Part shown: piece by piece, positions 1 to 7,986 of the stretch
How the letters are laid out: every line of letters begins with the position of its first letter
How positions within the stretch are numbered: the first letter of the stretch is position 1
Assembly (NCBI RefSeq): GCF_024172095.1
Contig: NZ_JAMZDX010000001.1
Coordinates: 23,501-87,500 of the forward strand
Origin: Kitasatospora cinereorecta
GTDB taxonomy: Bacteria; Actinomycetota; Actinomycetes; Streptomycetales; Streptomycetaceae
Reading direction: 5' to 3'
Length of the DNA: 64,000 bases
Made by a program: the position numbers and the translations under genes
Notes under the pieces: generated by a model
Seen by the model: the letters and a program-made list of their open reading frames with translations, nothing else
What the model was told of the DNA's origin: nothing
Databases searched by the model: none

Positions 1-2
1 TG

Positions 3-875
3 AGGACCCTCCGGGCCGCCGATGTGCGGACCTGGCTCGCCCGGGTGGCCACCACCTGCCAGTGCTGCGCGAACGGGTGGGACAAGGCCCGCAAGGAACC
101 GACCTGCTGTGCGGCGGGGGAGTGCTGCAACACCCGGCTCTCTCGCCGGATGGTGCAGTCGATCCATGCCGTCCTGCGGAACGCGATCGAGAACGCCGTC
201 CGCGAGGAGCTGATCCTGCGGAACGTCGCCAAGCTGGTCCAGGTGCCCACGCCCGACTACGGCACCGGGAAGGGCCTCACGGTCCCGCAGGCGCGACTCC
301 TGCTGAAGGCGGCGAGCGCGGACCGGCTGCACGCGCTGTACGTGCTGGCGCTGGCCATGGGGATGCGGCGCGGTGAGTTGCTGGGGCTCCACTGGTCAGC
401 GATCGACCTGGAGCGCGGGACGCTGATCGTGTCGAGCAACCTTCAGCGCGTGGACGGCGCTCTCCAGCTCGGGCCGACCAAGACCGCGTCCTCGCTCCGG
501 ACGCTGCCCCTCCCGCCGCTGGTGGTGACGGCGCTCCGGGAGCACCAGGAGCGGCAGGCCCACGAGCGCGCGACGGCCGGCGACCGGTGGAAGGAGACCG
601 GGCTCGTGTTCACCAGCAGGGTGGGGACCGCGATCGAGCCGGACAACCTCCGGCGGAGCTGGTACCCGCTCCGTGAGCGGCTGGGCCTCACGCTCCGGTT
701 CCACGACCTCCGGCACACGTGCGTGACGCTGCTGCTCGACCTTGGGGTGCCGCCGCACATCGTTCGGCAGATCGCCGGGCACAGCGACATCGGCGTGACG
801 ATGAAGGTCTACGCGCACGCCTCGCTGGACGAGCAGCGGAAGGCGCTCGGATCGCTCAGCGAGCGACTTGCCTGA
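3..875 (+). CDS. Tyrosine site-specific integrase (5' end outside window)
   Basis: This is the C-terminal part of a phage/ICE-type tyrosine recombinase, which cuts and rejoins DNA at attachment sites. The reading frame is open from base 3 and enters the window already coding, so the GTG at 24 is probably an internal valine. An N-terminal SAM-like region with a cysteine-rich CQCC...CC patch, typical of actinomycete element integrases, is followed by the catalytic domain. Visible catalytic residues are Arg in MRRGELLGL, the HDLRH box, the GHS box and the Tyr in MKVYAH. It ends 86 bp from the 3' end of tRNA-Phe, which is where integrases of elements inserted in tRNA genes usually sit. The rest of the element would lie left of the window. 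Confidence 0.9.
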   Translation, partial: RTLRAADVRTWLARVATTCQCCANGWDKARKEPTCCAAGECCNTRLSRRMVQSIHAVLRNAIENAVREELILRNVAKLVQVPTPDYGTGKGLTVPQARLLLKAASADRLHALYVLALAMGMRRGELLGLHWSAIDLERGTLIVSSNLQRVDGALQLGPTKTASSLRTLPLPPLVVTALREHQERQAHERATAGDRWKETGLVFTSRVGTAIEPDNLRRSWYPLRERLGLTLRFHDLRHTCVTLLLDLGVPPHIVRQIAGHSDIGVTMKVYAHASLDEQRKALGSLSERLA

Positions 876-903
876 GTCGTTGGCACACCGGTTGGCATAC
901 CGG

Positions 904-951
904 GCAGCAAAAAGCCCCTGGTGAGCGATCTCACCGGGGGCTTTTTGCTGC
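904..951. terminator. Bidirectional terminator between integrase and tRNA-Phe
   Basis: A perfect hairpin of about 22 bp (one G-T pair) with loop CGAT carries five A on one arm and five T on the other. It can therefore terminate both the integrase transcript and the tRNA operon arriving from the right. Confidence 0.8.
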
Positions 952-961
952 TCAAACGCTG

Positions 962-1035
962 TGGCCAGGGCCGGGGTCGAACCGGCGACCTTCCGCTTTT
1001 CAGGCGGACGCTCGTACCAACTGAGCTACCTGGCC
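962..1035 (-). tRNA. tRNA-Phe(GAA)
   Basis: The cloverleaf reads on the minus strand. The acceptor GGCCAGG pairs with CCTGGCC and is followed by discriminator A. The anticodon loop CTGAAAA gives anticodon GAA, and the T-loop is TTCGACC. It is the last gene of a three-tRNA operon, and its 3' end faces the integrase. Confidence 0.97.
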
Positions 1036-1065
1036 GTACTACTACGCCGCCTCTTGCGAGACGAG

Positions 1066-1139
1066 CGATCCCGACGGGACTTGAACCCGCGACCTCCACC
1101 TTGACAGGGTGGCGAGCTAACCAACTGCTCCACGGGACC
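1066..1139 (-). tRNA. tRNA-Asp(GTC)
   Basis: The minus-strand cloverleaf has acceptor GGTCCCG pairing with CGGGATC (one G-U) and discriminator G. The anticodon loop CTGTCAA gives GTC. It is the middle gene of the Glu-Asp-Phe cluster, a gene order common in actinomycetes. Confidence 0.97.
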
Positions 1140-1182
1140 TTGTGTGGATTGCTCCACGAAGGACCTTTACTACGGTACTGCG

Positions 1183-1255
1183 TGCCCCCAACGGGATTCG
1201 AACCCGTGCTACCGCCTTGAAAGGGCGACGTCCTGGGCCACTAGACGATGAGGGC
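1183..1255 (-). tRNA. tRNA-Glu(TTC)
   Basis: The minus-strand cloverleaf has acceptor GCCCTCA pairing with TGGGGGC and discriminator A. The anticodon loop TTTCAAG gives TTC. It is the first gene of the operon. Confidence 0.97.
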
Positions 1256-1299
1256 TTGCGGCCCGTCCTGCTGTTTCCAGCGTTCCGGGGACGTCGAGA

Positions 1300-1328
1300 A
1301 GCATATGGGATGCCGGGCGGAACACCAA
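1300..1328 (-). promoter_or_regulatory. Promoter of the Glu-Asp-Phe tRNA operon
   Basis: Minus-strand -35 TTGGTG (1323-1328) and -10 TATGCT (1300-1305) are separated by exactly 17 bp, about 45 bp upstream of tRNA-Glu. This fits the vegetative sigma factor (HrdB) consensus. Confidence 0.7.
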
Positions 1329-1369
1329 AACGGATTCCGCGCGCGTCGCGGGACGGGTCCGCGGGTGGG

Positions 1370-1717
1370 TCAGGACCAGCCGAGCTCGTGCAGCTCGTGG
1401 TCGTCGAAGCCGAAGTGGTGGGCGACCTCGTGGACCACGGTGGTGCGGACCTCGTCGACGGTCTCCTCGTACGTCTCGCAGTGCCGCAGGGTGGGGCCCA
1501 TGTAGACGATGATCCGGTCGGGCAGCACGCCGGCGTACCACTCGCCGCGTTCGGTGAGCGGGGTTCCCTCGTACAGGCCGAAGAGGTCGGGGGTGGAGGG
1601 GTCGGGCTCGTCCTCGACGAAGACGGCGACGTTGTCCATCATGGCGGCCAGTTGCGGGGGGATCTGGTCGAGCGCATCGGCGACCAGCGTTTCGAACTCG
1701 TCCCGGGTCATCTCCAC
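1370..1717 (-). CDS. Zincin-like metallopeptidase family protein
   Basis: This 115-residue protein carries the zinc protease motif HEVAHHFG (HExxH) close to its C-terminus. That arrangement is typical of the small, single-domain 'metallopeptidase family' (formerly DUF1025) proteins common in actinobacteria. No signal peptide or membrane segment is visible, so it should be cytosolic. The acidic centre and the [13 protein letters not shown] lead-in to the zinc helix fit the family. Its substrate is unknown. It is transcribed away from the tRNA operon and is head-to-head with the fluoride operon, with about 65 bp between them. Confidence 0.85.
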   Translation of the reverse strand: MEMTRDEFETLVADALDQIPPQLAAMMDNVAVFVEDEPDPSTPDLFGLYEGTPLTERGEWYAGVLPDRIIVYMGPTLRHCETYEETVDEVRTTVVHEVAHHFGFDDHELHELGWS

Positions 1718-1781
1718 CGCCTCATTGTCGGGTCCCGGGTGACGGCGTGCCAGGTGATCGACGCGGGTGTTTCACTGGAGT

Positions 1782-2312
1782 ATGCGTTCGGACCAGACCC
1801 GTCCGCCCGGCTCCCCGCCCGGCTCCGCCCCCGGTTCTCCGCCCGCCGCGCCCGGACCGGCCCCGGCGCCGCCGGCCCGTCGGCGGGCCCCGCTGCTGCG
1901 CGGGCAGGGCCCGACAGTCGCCGTGGTGGCGCTCGGCGGGGCGATCGGGGCGTGTGCGCGGTACGGCGCGGGGCTCCTGTGGCCGACTCCCGTGGATGCC
2001 TTCCCGTGGACGACGTTGCTGGTCAACGCGGCGGGCTGTGCGGTGATCGGGGTGTTCCTGGTGCTGATCACCGAGGGGCCGGTGGCGCCGCACCCGCTGC
2101 TGCGGCCGTTCTTCGGCACCGGCGTGCTCGGCGGGTTCACCACGTTCTCGACGTACGCGGTGGACGCCCAGGGGCTGTTCGACCACGGTCTGCCCGGGCG
2201 GGCGCTGGCGTACCTGGTGGGGACGCTGGTGATCGCGATGCTGGCCGTGTGGGTGGCGGCCGCGGCGGGTCGCTGGGCGCTCGGGGCGCTCGGACGGAGG
2301 CGGCCGGCATGA
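1782..2312 (+). CDS. crcB: Fluoride ion channel/exporter CrcB (FluC), first copy
   Basis: This is a small membrane protein of the CrcB/FluC family, which exports fluoride. After a proline-rich cytosolic N-terminus of about 45 residues come four hydrophobic segments. The family signatures [12 protein letters not shown] (pore Asn) and [10 protein letters not shown] are present. FluC works as an antiparallel dual-topology dimer, so a partner copy nearby is expected and is found at 2748. The ATG at 1782 is used; a GTG at 1767 is an alternative and neither has an ideal RBS. The stop overlaps the next start as ATGA, so the genes are translationally coupled. No fluoride riboswitch could be recognised upstream. 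Confidence 0.88.
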   Translation: MRSDQTRPPGSPPGSAPGSPPAAPGPAPAPPARRRAPLLRGQGPTVAVVALGGAIGACARYGAGLLWPTPVDAFPWTTLLVNAAGCAVIGVFLVLITEGPVAPHPLLRPFFGTGVLGGFTTFSTYAVDAQGLFDHGLPGRALAYLVGTLVIAMLAVWVAAAAGRWALGALGRRRPA

Positions 2313-2686
2313 GCGGGTCCGCGGGAGACGCCGGGATGCCCGGGTCCGGGCTGCTCGCCGGGCCGGCGCTGCGGTTGACGGTGCTGATCGGCGAGAACGA
2401 CCGCTGGCACCACCGGCCGCTGTACAGCGAGATCGTGCACCGGGCGCATGCCGCCGGGCTGTCCGGGGCGAGCGTGTTCCGGGGGATCGAGGGGTTCGGC
2501 GCGTCCTCGCTCGTGCACACCGCCCGGCTGCTGTCGTTGAGCGAGGACCTGCCGGTGGCGGTGGTGGTCGTGGACGCCGAGGAGCGGGTGCGAGGATTCC
2601 TGCCGCAGCTCGAGGAGCTGGTCGGTGAGGGGCTGGTGCTGGTCGAGCCGTGCGAGGTCGTGCTGCATCGCAGGCGGTCCCCGTGA
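2309..2686 (+). CDS. DUF190 family protein of the fluoride operon
   Basis: This 125-residue soluble protein matches the DUF190 family, a PII-like small alpha/beta fold. Visible family features are the core strand [20 protein letters not shown], the segment [15 protein letters not shown], and a C-terminal strand ending in a short basic tail. DUF190 genes commonly sit with crcB, and a regulatory or ligand-sensing role is presumed rather than shown. It starts inside the stop codon of the upstream crcB (ATGA) and lies about 60 bp before the second crcB, so all three are probably one transcript. Confidence 0.85.
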   Translation: MSGSAGDAGMPGSGLLAGPALRLTVLIGENDRWHHRPLYSEIVHRAHAAGLSGASVFRGIEGFGASSLVHTARLLSLSEDLPVAVVVVDAEERVRGFLPQLEELVGEGLVLVEPCEVVLHRRRSP

Positions 2687-2747
2687 TCGGTGGTCCGAGG
2701 GCGGTGGAGCGAGGACGGGTGGGCCGAGTGAGGGCGGGGCGCGGCGA

Positions 2748-3107
2748 GTGAACTGGTTGCTGGTGATCGCGGGCGCCCTGGTCGGGGCGCCGCTGCGCTA
2801 CCTGACCGACCGTGCGGTGCAGTCCCGGCACGACTCGGTGTTCCCGTGGGGGACGTTCACCGTGAACGTGGCCGGCTGCCTGCTGCTCGGGCTGCTGGCC
2901 GCCGTGGCGCCGTCGAACGTCCGGCTGCTCCTCGGTACGGGGCTGTGCGGGGCGCTGACCACGTACTCGACGTTCTCGTACGAGACCCTGCGGCTGGTGG
3001 AGGGCGGGGCCCGCCTCTTCGCGGTGGCGAACGTGGTGGGGACGCTGCTGGCCGGCCTGGCAGCGGTGTACGCGGGCCAGGCGCTGGGTCACGCGCTCTG
3101 GGGCTGA
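2748..3107 (+). CDS. crcB: Fluoride ion channel/exporter CrcB (FluC), second copy
   Basis: This is a 119-residue second CrcB/FluC subunit with four membrane segments and almost no extramembrane sequence. It shows TVNVAGCLLLG (pore Asn) and GALTTYSTFSYE, where Tyr replaces the Phe usual in the TTFST box. The GTG at 2748 gives a start MNWLLVIAG that enters the first membrane helix at once, as is normal for the family. Two divergent crcB copies in one operon usually encode a heterodimeric channel, each subunit inserted in a fixed and opposite orientation. Confidence 0.88.
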   Translation: MNWLLVIAGALVGAPLRYLTDRAVQSRHDSVFPWGTFTVNVAGCLLLGLLAAVAPSNVRLLLGTGLCGALTTYSTFSYETLRLVEGGARLFAVANVVGTLLAGLAAVYAGQALGHALWG

Positions 3108-3382
3108 CGGGCGACTCCCCGCGCCCTGGGGCGCAGGGCGGCGGCGCGGGCGCGGGCGCGTACGCGGTGGCGGGCGCCGGGCACAGAACACCGGCTCACG
3201 AGCCGATCGTGGAGGCCTTCCGGCGGCTGCCGGGGGCGGGGAACGGCTCGCGCGGGGGCGCGGGCGCGGGGCCCGTCCGAGGGGCGGCCGGGTTCGGGGC
3301 CGTGTCCGGCAGGGTGGGCCGCGCGTTGGGCACCGACAACGGCGGGTGCGGCCCGGGTCGGGCCGGTGCGGGAGGTGACTCG

Positions 3383-3919
3383 GTGGTGGCGATCGGTGCG
3401 GGGCGTCGGCGGGTGGTGGTGGGCGCGGTGACGGCGGTGACGGCGGCGCTCGCCGGTCTGGGGTTGACCGGGTGCATGGCAGTGGGGGCGGACGTGCCGG
3501 GCGGGCCGGGGGACGTGAAGCCGTCCGGGCCGTCGGGGGCGGCCGTCAAGGCGGGCGCGGCGGGGGGTTCCGGCCGTTCGGGCGTCGCGACGCAGCACGG
3601 GGAGCACGGCGGCACGCTCAGCATCGACGCGGCCTCGCCCGCCGCCGCGGTGCCGGGGGCGGTTCCCGGTGCGACGCCGCCGCCCGGCGGGCTGCCGGGG
3701 GCTCCGGTGGTGGTGCCGGGGCCGAGCGCGGCGGGGGAGCAGCCCCCGTCCGGGTCCGTGAGCGCCCCGGGGACGCCGGCCGCGAGCTCGTCCGTACCGG
3801 ACCGGCCCTCGTCCAGCGCACAGCCCGGTACGCCGGGGCCGACGCCGTCGCCGACGGCCGACCCTTCGGCGAGCGCACCCGGAACACCGGCCCCGAGCGG
3901 CGACCCGACCGGGCATTAG
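3383..3919 (+). CDS. Putative Pro/Ala/Ser/Gly-rich lipoprotein
   Basis: This 178-residue protein has an N-terminal basic stretch (GAGRRR), a hydrophobic segment and a lipobox LTGC near residue 32, so it should be exported and lipid-anchored. The rest is low complexity, dominated by Pro, Ala, Gly, Ser and Thr, with PTPSPTADPS-type repeats that resemble wall-spanning linkers. No folded domain is recognisable. The GTG start at 3383 is chosen because GGAGG lies seven bases upstream. The gene follows the fluoride operon after 275 bp in which I see no other gene, and it is probably separate from it. Function unknown. Confidence 0.6.
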   Translation: MVAIGAGRRRVVVGAVTAVTAALAGLGLTGCMAVGADVPGGPGDVKPSGPSGAAVKAGAAGGSGRSGVATQHGEHGGTLSIDAASPAAAVPGAVPGATPPPGGLPGAPVVVPGPSAAGEQPPSGSVSAPGTPAASSSVPDRPSSSAQPGTPGPTPSPTADPSASAPGTPAPSGDPTGH

Positions 3920-3961
3920 CGGCCTGGCCAGGCAGTTTGCCTTTGATCCGGAGGTTCGTCT

Positions 3962-4057
3962 ATGGTGGTAGATCGTTCGTTTGATTCTATTTGGCTGGCG
4001 CCCTACATCCATCTGGCGCCCTTGGCGCGTACCGGCGATCCGTGGCTGACCGCATAG
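3962..4057 (+). CDS. Short upstream ORF in the helicase leader (31 aa)
   Basis: An ATG preceded by a good Shine-Dalgarno GGAGG eight bases upstream opens a 31-codon frame ending in TAG. The peptide starts MVVDRSFDSIWLAPYIHLAP and ends GDPWLTA. Its first half uses AT-ending codons (gat, cgt, ttt, tct, att), unlike the neighbouring genes. It ends 58 bp before the chosen start of the DEAD-box helicase. It may be a translated leader peptide acting on helicase expression, or an independent small protein. I do not recognise its family. Confidence 0.45.
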   Translation: MVVDRSFDSIWLAPYIHLAPLARTGDPWLTA

Positions 4058-4115
4058 AGGCGGTTTGGGACAGAACCCCGGACTTTGGCGCGTGCCACTT
4101 CCGGAAGGTTTTGCA

Positions 4116-6491
4116 TTGTCTCTCGTTGACGACGACCGCTTCGCCATGCCCGCGAGCGGGACCGACGCCGCCGACATCCCCTCCACCGACTCCCTCGACG
4201 CCGAGTTCGAGGCCGAATTCGAGACCGAGTTCGAGACCGTCGCCACGGACCTCGACGCGACCGCCGAGGCCGACGAGGCCGACGAGGCCGCGGACACCGA
4301 CGGTGCCGACGCCGCCGAGCCCACGCTCACCTTCGGCGACTTGGGCCTGCCCGACGAGGTCGTCCGGGCGCTCGCGAAGCGCGACGTGACCACCCCGTTC
4401 CCGATCCAGGCCGCGACCATCCCGGACGCGCTGGCGGGCAAGGACGTCCTCGGCCGCGGCCGCACCGGCTCCGGCAAGACCCTGAGCTTCGGCCTCCCGC
4501 TGCTCACCCGCCTCGCCGGCGGCGAGCGCACCCGGGCCAAGCACCCGCGCGGCCTGATCCTGGTCCCGACCCGCGAGCTGGCCATGCAGGTCGCCGACGC
4601 CCTGGAGCCGTTCGGCTCGGTGCTCGGCCTGCGCCTCAAGGTGGTCTGCGGCGGTACCTCGATGTCCAACCAGATCTACGCGCTGGAGCGCGGCGTGGAC
4701 GTCCTGGTGGCGACCCCGGGCCGCCTGCGCGACCTGATCAACCGCGGCTCCGCCCAGATGGCCGACGTCGAGGTCGCCGTCCTGGACGAGGCCGACCAGA
4801 TGGCCGACATGGGCTTCCTGCCCGAGGTCACCGAGATCCTCGACCTGGTGCCGGCCGGCGGCCAGCGCCTGCTGTTCTCCGCCACCCTGGAGAACGAGAT
4901 CGACACCCTGGTCAAGCGCTACCTGAACAACCCGGTCACCCACGAGGTCGACCCGTCCGCCGGCGCGGTCACCACCATGACCCACCACATTCTCGTGGTG
5001 AAGCCCAAGGACAAGGCGCCGATCACCAACGCCATCGCCGCCCGCAAGGGCCGGACGATCATCTTCGTCCGCACCCAGATGGGTGCCGACCGGGTCGCCC
5101 AGCAGCTGCTGGAGGCCGGCGTGAAGGCCGACGCGCTGCACGGCGGCATGACCCAGGGCGCCCGTACCCGCGTCCTCGGCGACTTCAAGGACGGCTACGT
5201 CAACGTCGTCGTCGCCACCGACGTGGCCGCCCGCGGCATCCACGTCGACGGCATCGACCTGGTGCTCAACGTCGACCCGGCCGGCGACCACAAGGACTAC
5301 CTGCACCGCTCCGGCCGCACCGCGCGGGCCGGCCGCTCCGGCACCGTCGTCACCCTGGTGCTGCCGCACCAGCGCCGCGGCGTGTTCCGCCTGATGGAGG
5401 ACGCGGGCGTGGACGCCTCGCGCCACATCCTCGACCACGCCTTCGACGCCGACGTGGCCCGGATCACCGGTGCCCGTTCGCTGGTCGAGGTCCAGGCCGA
5501 GAGCGCCGCCGGCATCGCCGGTGCCGCCGAGCGCGAGGTCGCCGAGATCACCCGCGAGCTGGAGCGCGCGCAGCGCCGCGCCACCGAGCTGCGCGAGGAC
5601 GCCGACCGCCTCGCCGCCCGGGCCGCCCGCGAGCGGGCCGACCTCGGCCTGGTCGACGAGCCGGAGGCCGCCGCCGACGCGTCGGCCGAGGAGACCGCTG
5701 CGGTCGCCGAGGTGACCGAGGCGGACGCCCCGGTGGCCGCCGCCGCGGCCGAGGAGCGCACGCCGGCGTACCGCGAGGCGCGCACTGAGCGCCCGGCGTT
5801 CAACCGCGACCGTGACCGCGGTGAGCGCGGTGGCTTCAACCGTGACGACCGTGGTGGCCGTTCCTTCGGTGACCGTGACCGTGGCGAGCGTGGCGGTTTC
5901 AACCGTGACGACCGTGGTGGCCGTTCCTTCGGTGACCGTGACCGTGGCGAGCGTGGCGGTTTCAACCGCGATGACCGTGGCGGCCGCCCGCAGGGCTTCG
6001 GCAACCGTGACGACCGTGGTGGCCGTTCCTTCGGCGACCGTGACCGTGGCGAGCGCGGTGGCTTCAACCGTGACGACCGTGGTGGCCGTTCCTTCGGTGA
6101 CCGTGACCGTGGCGAGCGTGGCGGTTTCAACCGTGACGACCGTGGCGGCCGCCCGCAGGGCTTCGGCAACCGTGACGACCGTGGTGGCCGTTCCTTCGGC
6201 GACCGTGACCGTGGCGAGCGCGGTGGCTTCAACCGTGACGACCGTGGCGGCCGTTCCTTCGGTGACCGTCCGGCCCGTTCCTTCGGTGACCGTCCGTCCT
6301 TCGGCGACCGTGACCGCGAGCGCGGCGGCAACAGCCGTCCGTTCGCCCGCCGCGACGACCACCGCTCCGGTGGCCGCCCGCAGGGCTTCGGCAACCGTGA
6401 CGACCGTGGTGGCCGTTCCTTCGGCGACCGTGACCGTGGCGAGCGCGGTGGCTTCAACGGTGGCGACCGCAAGCCGCGTTGGAAGAACTGA
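4116..6491 (+). CDS. DEAD-box RNA helicase with repeated Arg/Gly/Asp tail
   Basis: This ATP-dependent RNA helicase of about 791 residues is likely involved in rRNA maturation or mRNA remodelling. After an acidic N-terminus come the Q-motif region (about 72-102), Walker A GRTGSGKT (about 114-122), PTRELA, TPGR, the DEAD box in VLDEADQM, SAT, and the C-terminal domain with HRSGRTARAGRSG. An Ala/Glu-rich coiled linker leads to a tail of tandem RDDRGGRSFGDRDRGERGGF units, an RGG-like RNA-binding region. The TTG at 4116 is chosen because GGAAGG lies eight bases upstream; an ATG at 4146 has no RBS. The preceding 200 bp are unusually AT-rich for this genome and contain a mini-ORF. Confidence 0.93.
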   Translation: MSLVDDDRFAMPASGTDAADIPSTDSLDAEFEAEFETEFETVATDLDATAEADEADEAADTDGADAAEPTLTFGDLGLPDEVVRALAKRDVTTPFPIQAATIPDALAGKDVLGRGRTGSGKTLSFGLPLLTRLAGGERTRAKHPRGLILVPTRELAMQVADALEPFGSVLGLRLKVVCGGTSMSNQIYALERGVDVLVATPGRLRDLINRGSAQMADVEVAVLDEADQMADMGFLPEVTEILDLVPAGGQRLLFSATLENEIDTLVKRYLNNPVTHEVDPSAGAVTTMTHHILVVKPKDKAPITNAIAARKGRTIIFVRTQMGADRVAQQLLEAGVKADALHGGMTQGARTRVLGDFKDGYVNVVVATDVAARGIHVDGIDLVLNVDPAGDHKDYLHRSGRTARAGRSGTVVTLVLPHQRRGVFRLMEDAGVDASRHILDHAFDADVARITGARSLVEVQAESAAGIAGAAEREVAEITRELERAQRRATELREDADRLAARAARERADLGLVDEPEAAADASAEETAAVAEVTEADAPVAAAAAEERTPAYREARTERPAFNRDRDRGERGGFNRDDRGGRSFGDRDRGERGGFNRDDRGGRSFGDRDRGERGGFNRDDRGGRPQGFGNRDDRGGRSFGDRDRGERGGFNRDDRGGRSFGDRDRGERGGFNRDDRGGRPQGFGNRDDRGGRSFGDRDRGERGGFNRDDRGGRSFGDRPARSFGDRPSFGDRDRERGGNSRPFARRDDHRSGGRPQGFGNRDDRGGRSFGDRDRGERGGFNGGDRKPRWKN
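5809..6480 (+). repeat. Tandem 60-bp coding repeats in helicase tail
   Basis: Near-identical 60-bp units encode a 20-residue RNRD/GGFNRDDRGGRSFGD-type repeat. Some units are replaced by a shorter variant encoding GRPQGFGNRDDRGGRSF, and the block ends with GGDRKPRWKN. Neighbouring units are almost identical in DNA, including silent positions, which suggests recent expansion or conversion. Confidence 0.9.
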
Positions 6492-6512
6492 CGCTCACTC
6501 GCACCATCCGGT

Positions 6513-6548
6513 CCTGAGGCCGATCCGCTCCGGCGGGTCGGCCTCAGG
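6513..6548 (+). terminator. Terminator of the helicase gene
   Basis: A 16-bp stem with one G-T pair and a four-base loop starts 22 bp after the helicase stop. It is followed by CCGTTTCC. Confidence 0.7.
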
Positions 6549-6637
6549 CCGTTTCCGGGCCGGGCCGGGGGAATCGGATTCTCCAAGTGAGAACAACTCG
6601 GTGGTGCGGCCGGCGCGGCTCGCGTACGGTCGGCGCC

Positions 6638-7474
6638 ATGAGCAGTCGGAACAAGAACTTGTCCGTGGAGAACGAGGAGATCGCCGGCCGCGGCGGCTAC
6701 CGGACCCGCACCGGGACGGCGGTGGAGATCGGCGCCGCCCTGGAGGCGGCCCGCGTCGGCACCGTCTCGTACCCGCCGGACGCCGAATTCGCCGACGTGC
6801 AGGCAGCCGGACCGTACACCGGTCCGGTGGAGGTGACCGCCGAGGGCAGCATGGAGGCGGCCCGGCGGCTGGTCGAGGCCGGCGGCGGGCACGTGGCCGT
6901 GCTCAACTTCGCCTCGGCGCGCAACCCCGGCGGCGGCTACCTGCGCGGGGCCAAGGCCCAGGAGGAGGACCTCTGCCGGACGGCACTGCTGTACCGCTGC
7001 CTGCTGGAGGCCCCCGACTACTACGAGGCGCACCGGGCCTCGTCCGACCTCCGCTACAGCCACCGGGTGATCTGGTCGCCGCACGTCCCGGTGATCCGCG
7101 ACGCCCGTGCCGACCTGCTCGACCGGCCCTACGGCGTCTCGTTCCTCACCTCGCCCGCGCCCAACGCCGGGCAGCTGGAGCTGCGTTCGGGCGGACGGCC
7201 GGTGGACGTGGCGGACCTGCTGGCCGAGCGGGCCACCCGGGTGCTGGACGTCGCGGCCCGGCACGGGGTGCGGGAGCTGGTGCTGGGGGCGTGGGGCTGC
7301 GGGGTGTTCCGCAACGACCCGGCCGTGGTGGCCGAGGCCTTCGAGCGGGCGCTCGCCACCTGTGGCGCGGCCTTCGACCGGGTGGTCTTCGCGGTCTGGG
7401 ACCGTTCGCCGGTCTCGGCCAACCGGACCGCCTTCGAGGACCGGTTCGGCACCGCCGCGGCAGCAGCCGAGTAG
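6638..7474 (+). CDS. Bacterial poly(ADP-ribose) glycohydrolase (TIGR02452/DUF2263 type)
   Basis: This 278-residue macro-domain hydrolase removes ADP-ribose units from poly(ADP-ribose). The diagnostic PARG signature GGG-x7-QEE is present at residues 98-110 (GGGYLRGAKAQEE), including the catalytic tandem glutamates. The ribose-binding loop LGAWGCGVFRNDP near residue 220 is also canonical. Length and order match the microbial-type PARG family, with N-terminal helices before the macro fold. The ATG at 6638 is used. The gene stands alone: no ADP-ribosyltransferase or toxin partner is visible beside it. Confidence 0.88.
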   Translation: MSSRNKNLSVENEEIAGRGGYRTRTGTAVEIGAALEAARVGTVSYPPDAEFADVQAAGPYTGPVEVTAEGSMEAARRLVEAGGGHVAVLNFASARNPGGGYLRGAKAQEEDLCRTALLYRCLLEAPDYYEAHRASSDLRYSHRVIWSPHVPVIRDARADLLDRPYGVSFLTSPAPNAGQLELRSGGRPVDVADLLAERATRVLDVAARHGVRELVLGAWGCGVFRNDPAVVAEAFERALATCGAAFDRVVFAVWDRSPVSANRTAFEDRFGTAAAAAE

Positions 7475-7510
7475 CGGTCCCGGCCGGTTCGGGTGTGGGC
7501 GCTGGTGTGC

Positions 7511-7807
7511 TCAGCTGCGGGTGGCGACCACCGAGGCGCCGGCCACCAGACCGGAGACGGTGAGGACGGACGGCCAGGCGCCGATCTTCTTCGCCAGCGG
7601 GTGGGAGCCGCCGAACGCGGCCACGTACAGCCCGGTGAGCGCCGCGGCGGTCGCCGTCCCGGCCGCGCGCTGCCACTGCACCGCCGCCGTGGCACCGGCC
7701 GCGGCCAGCACCGCGCCGCCCAGTTCGCGCCGTCCCGACCAGCGGGCGACGCCGTAGCCGCCGATCAAACCGGCGGCCGCGACGGCCGACGTGGGGATCT
7801 TCGCCAT
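7511..7807 (-). CDS. Small hydrophobic protein, unknown function
   Basis: This 98-residue protein is made of about three short hydrophobic stretches rich in Ala and Gly (for example AAAGLIGGYGVARW and GLVAGASVV), with basic residues between them, so it is probably a small membrane protein. The ATG at 7807 has a GGAG sequence about seven bases upstream. It is convergent with the PARG gene (36 bp apart) and divergent from the LtrA-like gene. I do not recognise a family. Confidence 0.6.
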   Translation of the reverse strand: MAKIPTSAVAAAGLIGGYGVARWSGRRELGGAVLAAAGATAAVQWQRAAGTATAAALTGLYVAAFGGSHPLAKKIGAWPSVLTVSGLVAGASVVATRS

Positions 7808-7986
7808 GGTGGGCTCCGTCTCGTCCGGGTTCCCGCCCGGAGCGGGACTCACCCTCACCGTAACCCGGGCCGCCCGCCGGTCGACCAGCGGCACCGACCG
7901 ACCGACCAGCCCGCCGGTACCGCGCCCGCCCGCTCGTACCGTGGAAACGCGCCACCTCCGGGCCGCGGGTGATCCATACTCGCGGC

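Larger units (their letters stand above)
1..1000. mobile_element. Edge of an element integrated at tRNA-Phe
   Basis: An integrase gene points at the 3' end of a tRNA-Phe gene from 86 bp away. Established knowledge is that actinomycete integrative elements use the 3' half of a tRNA gene as attB and carry int next to that junction. The junction is inferred to lie between about 962 and 1000. The second att copy cannot be seen because the element extends left of base 1. Confidence 0.45.

Noticed and set aside
1718..1781. A fluoride (crcB) riboswitch before the fluoride operon
   Set aside because: I could not find the conserved pseudoknot segments of that riboswitch in the 64 bp available.
3987..6362. 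A 791-codon minus-strand frame with TVTVVVTVEATA-like repeats
   Set aside because: It is the antisense of the helicase repeats and has no initiation signal of its own.
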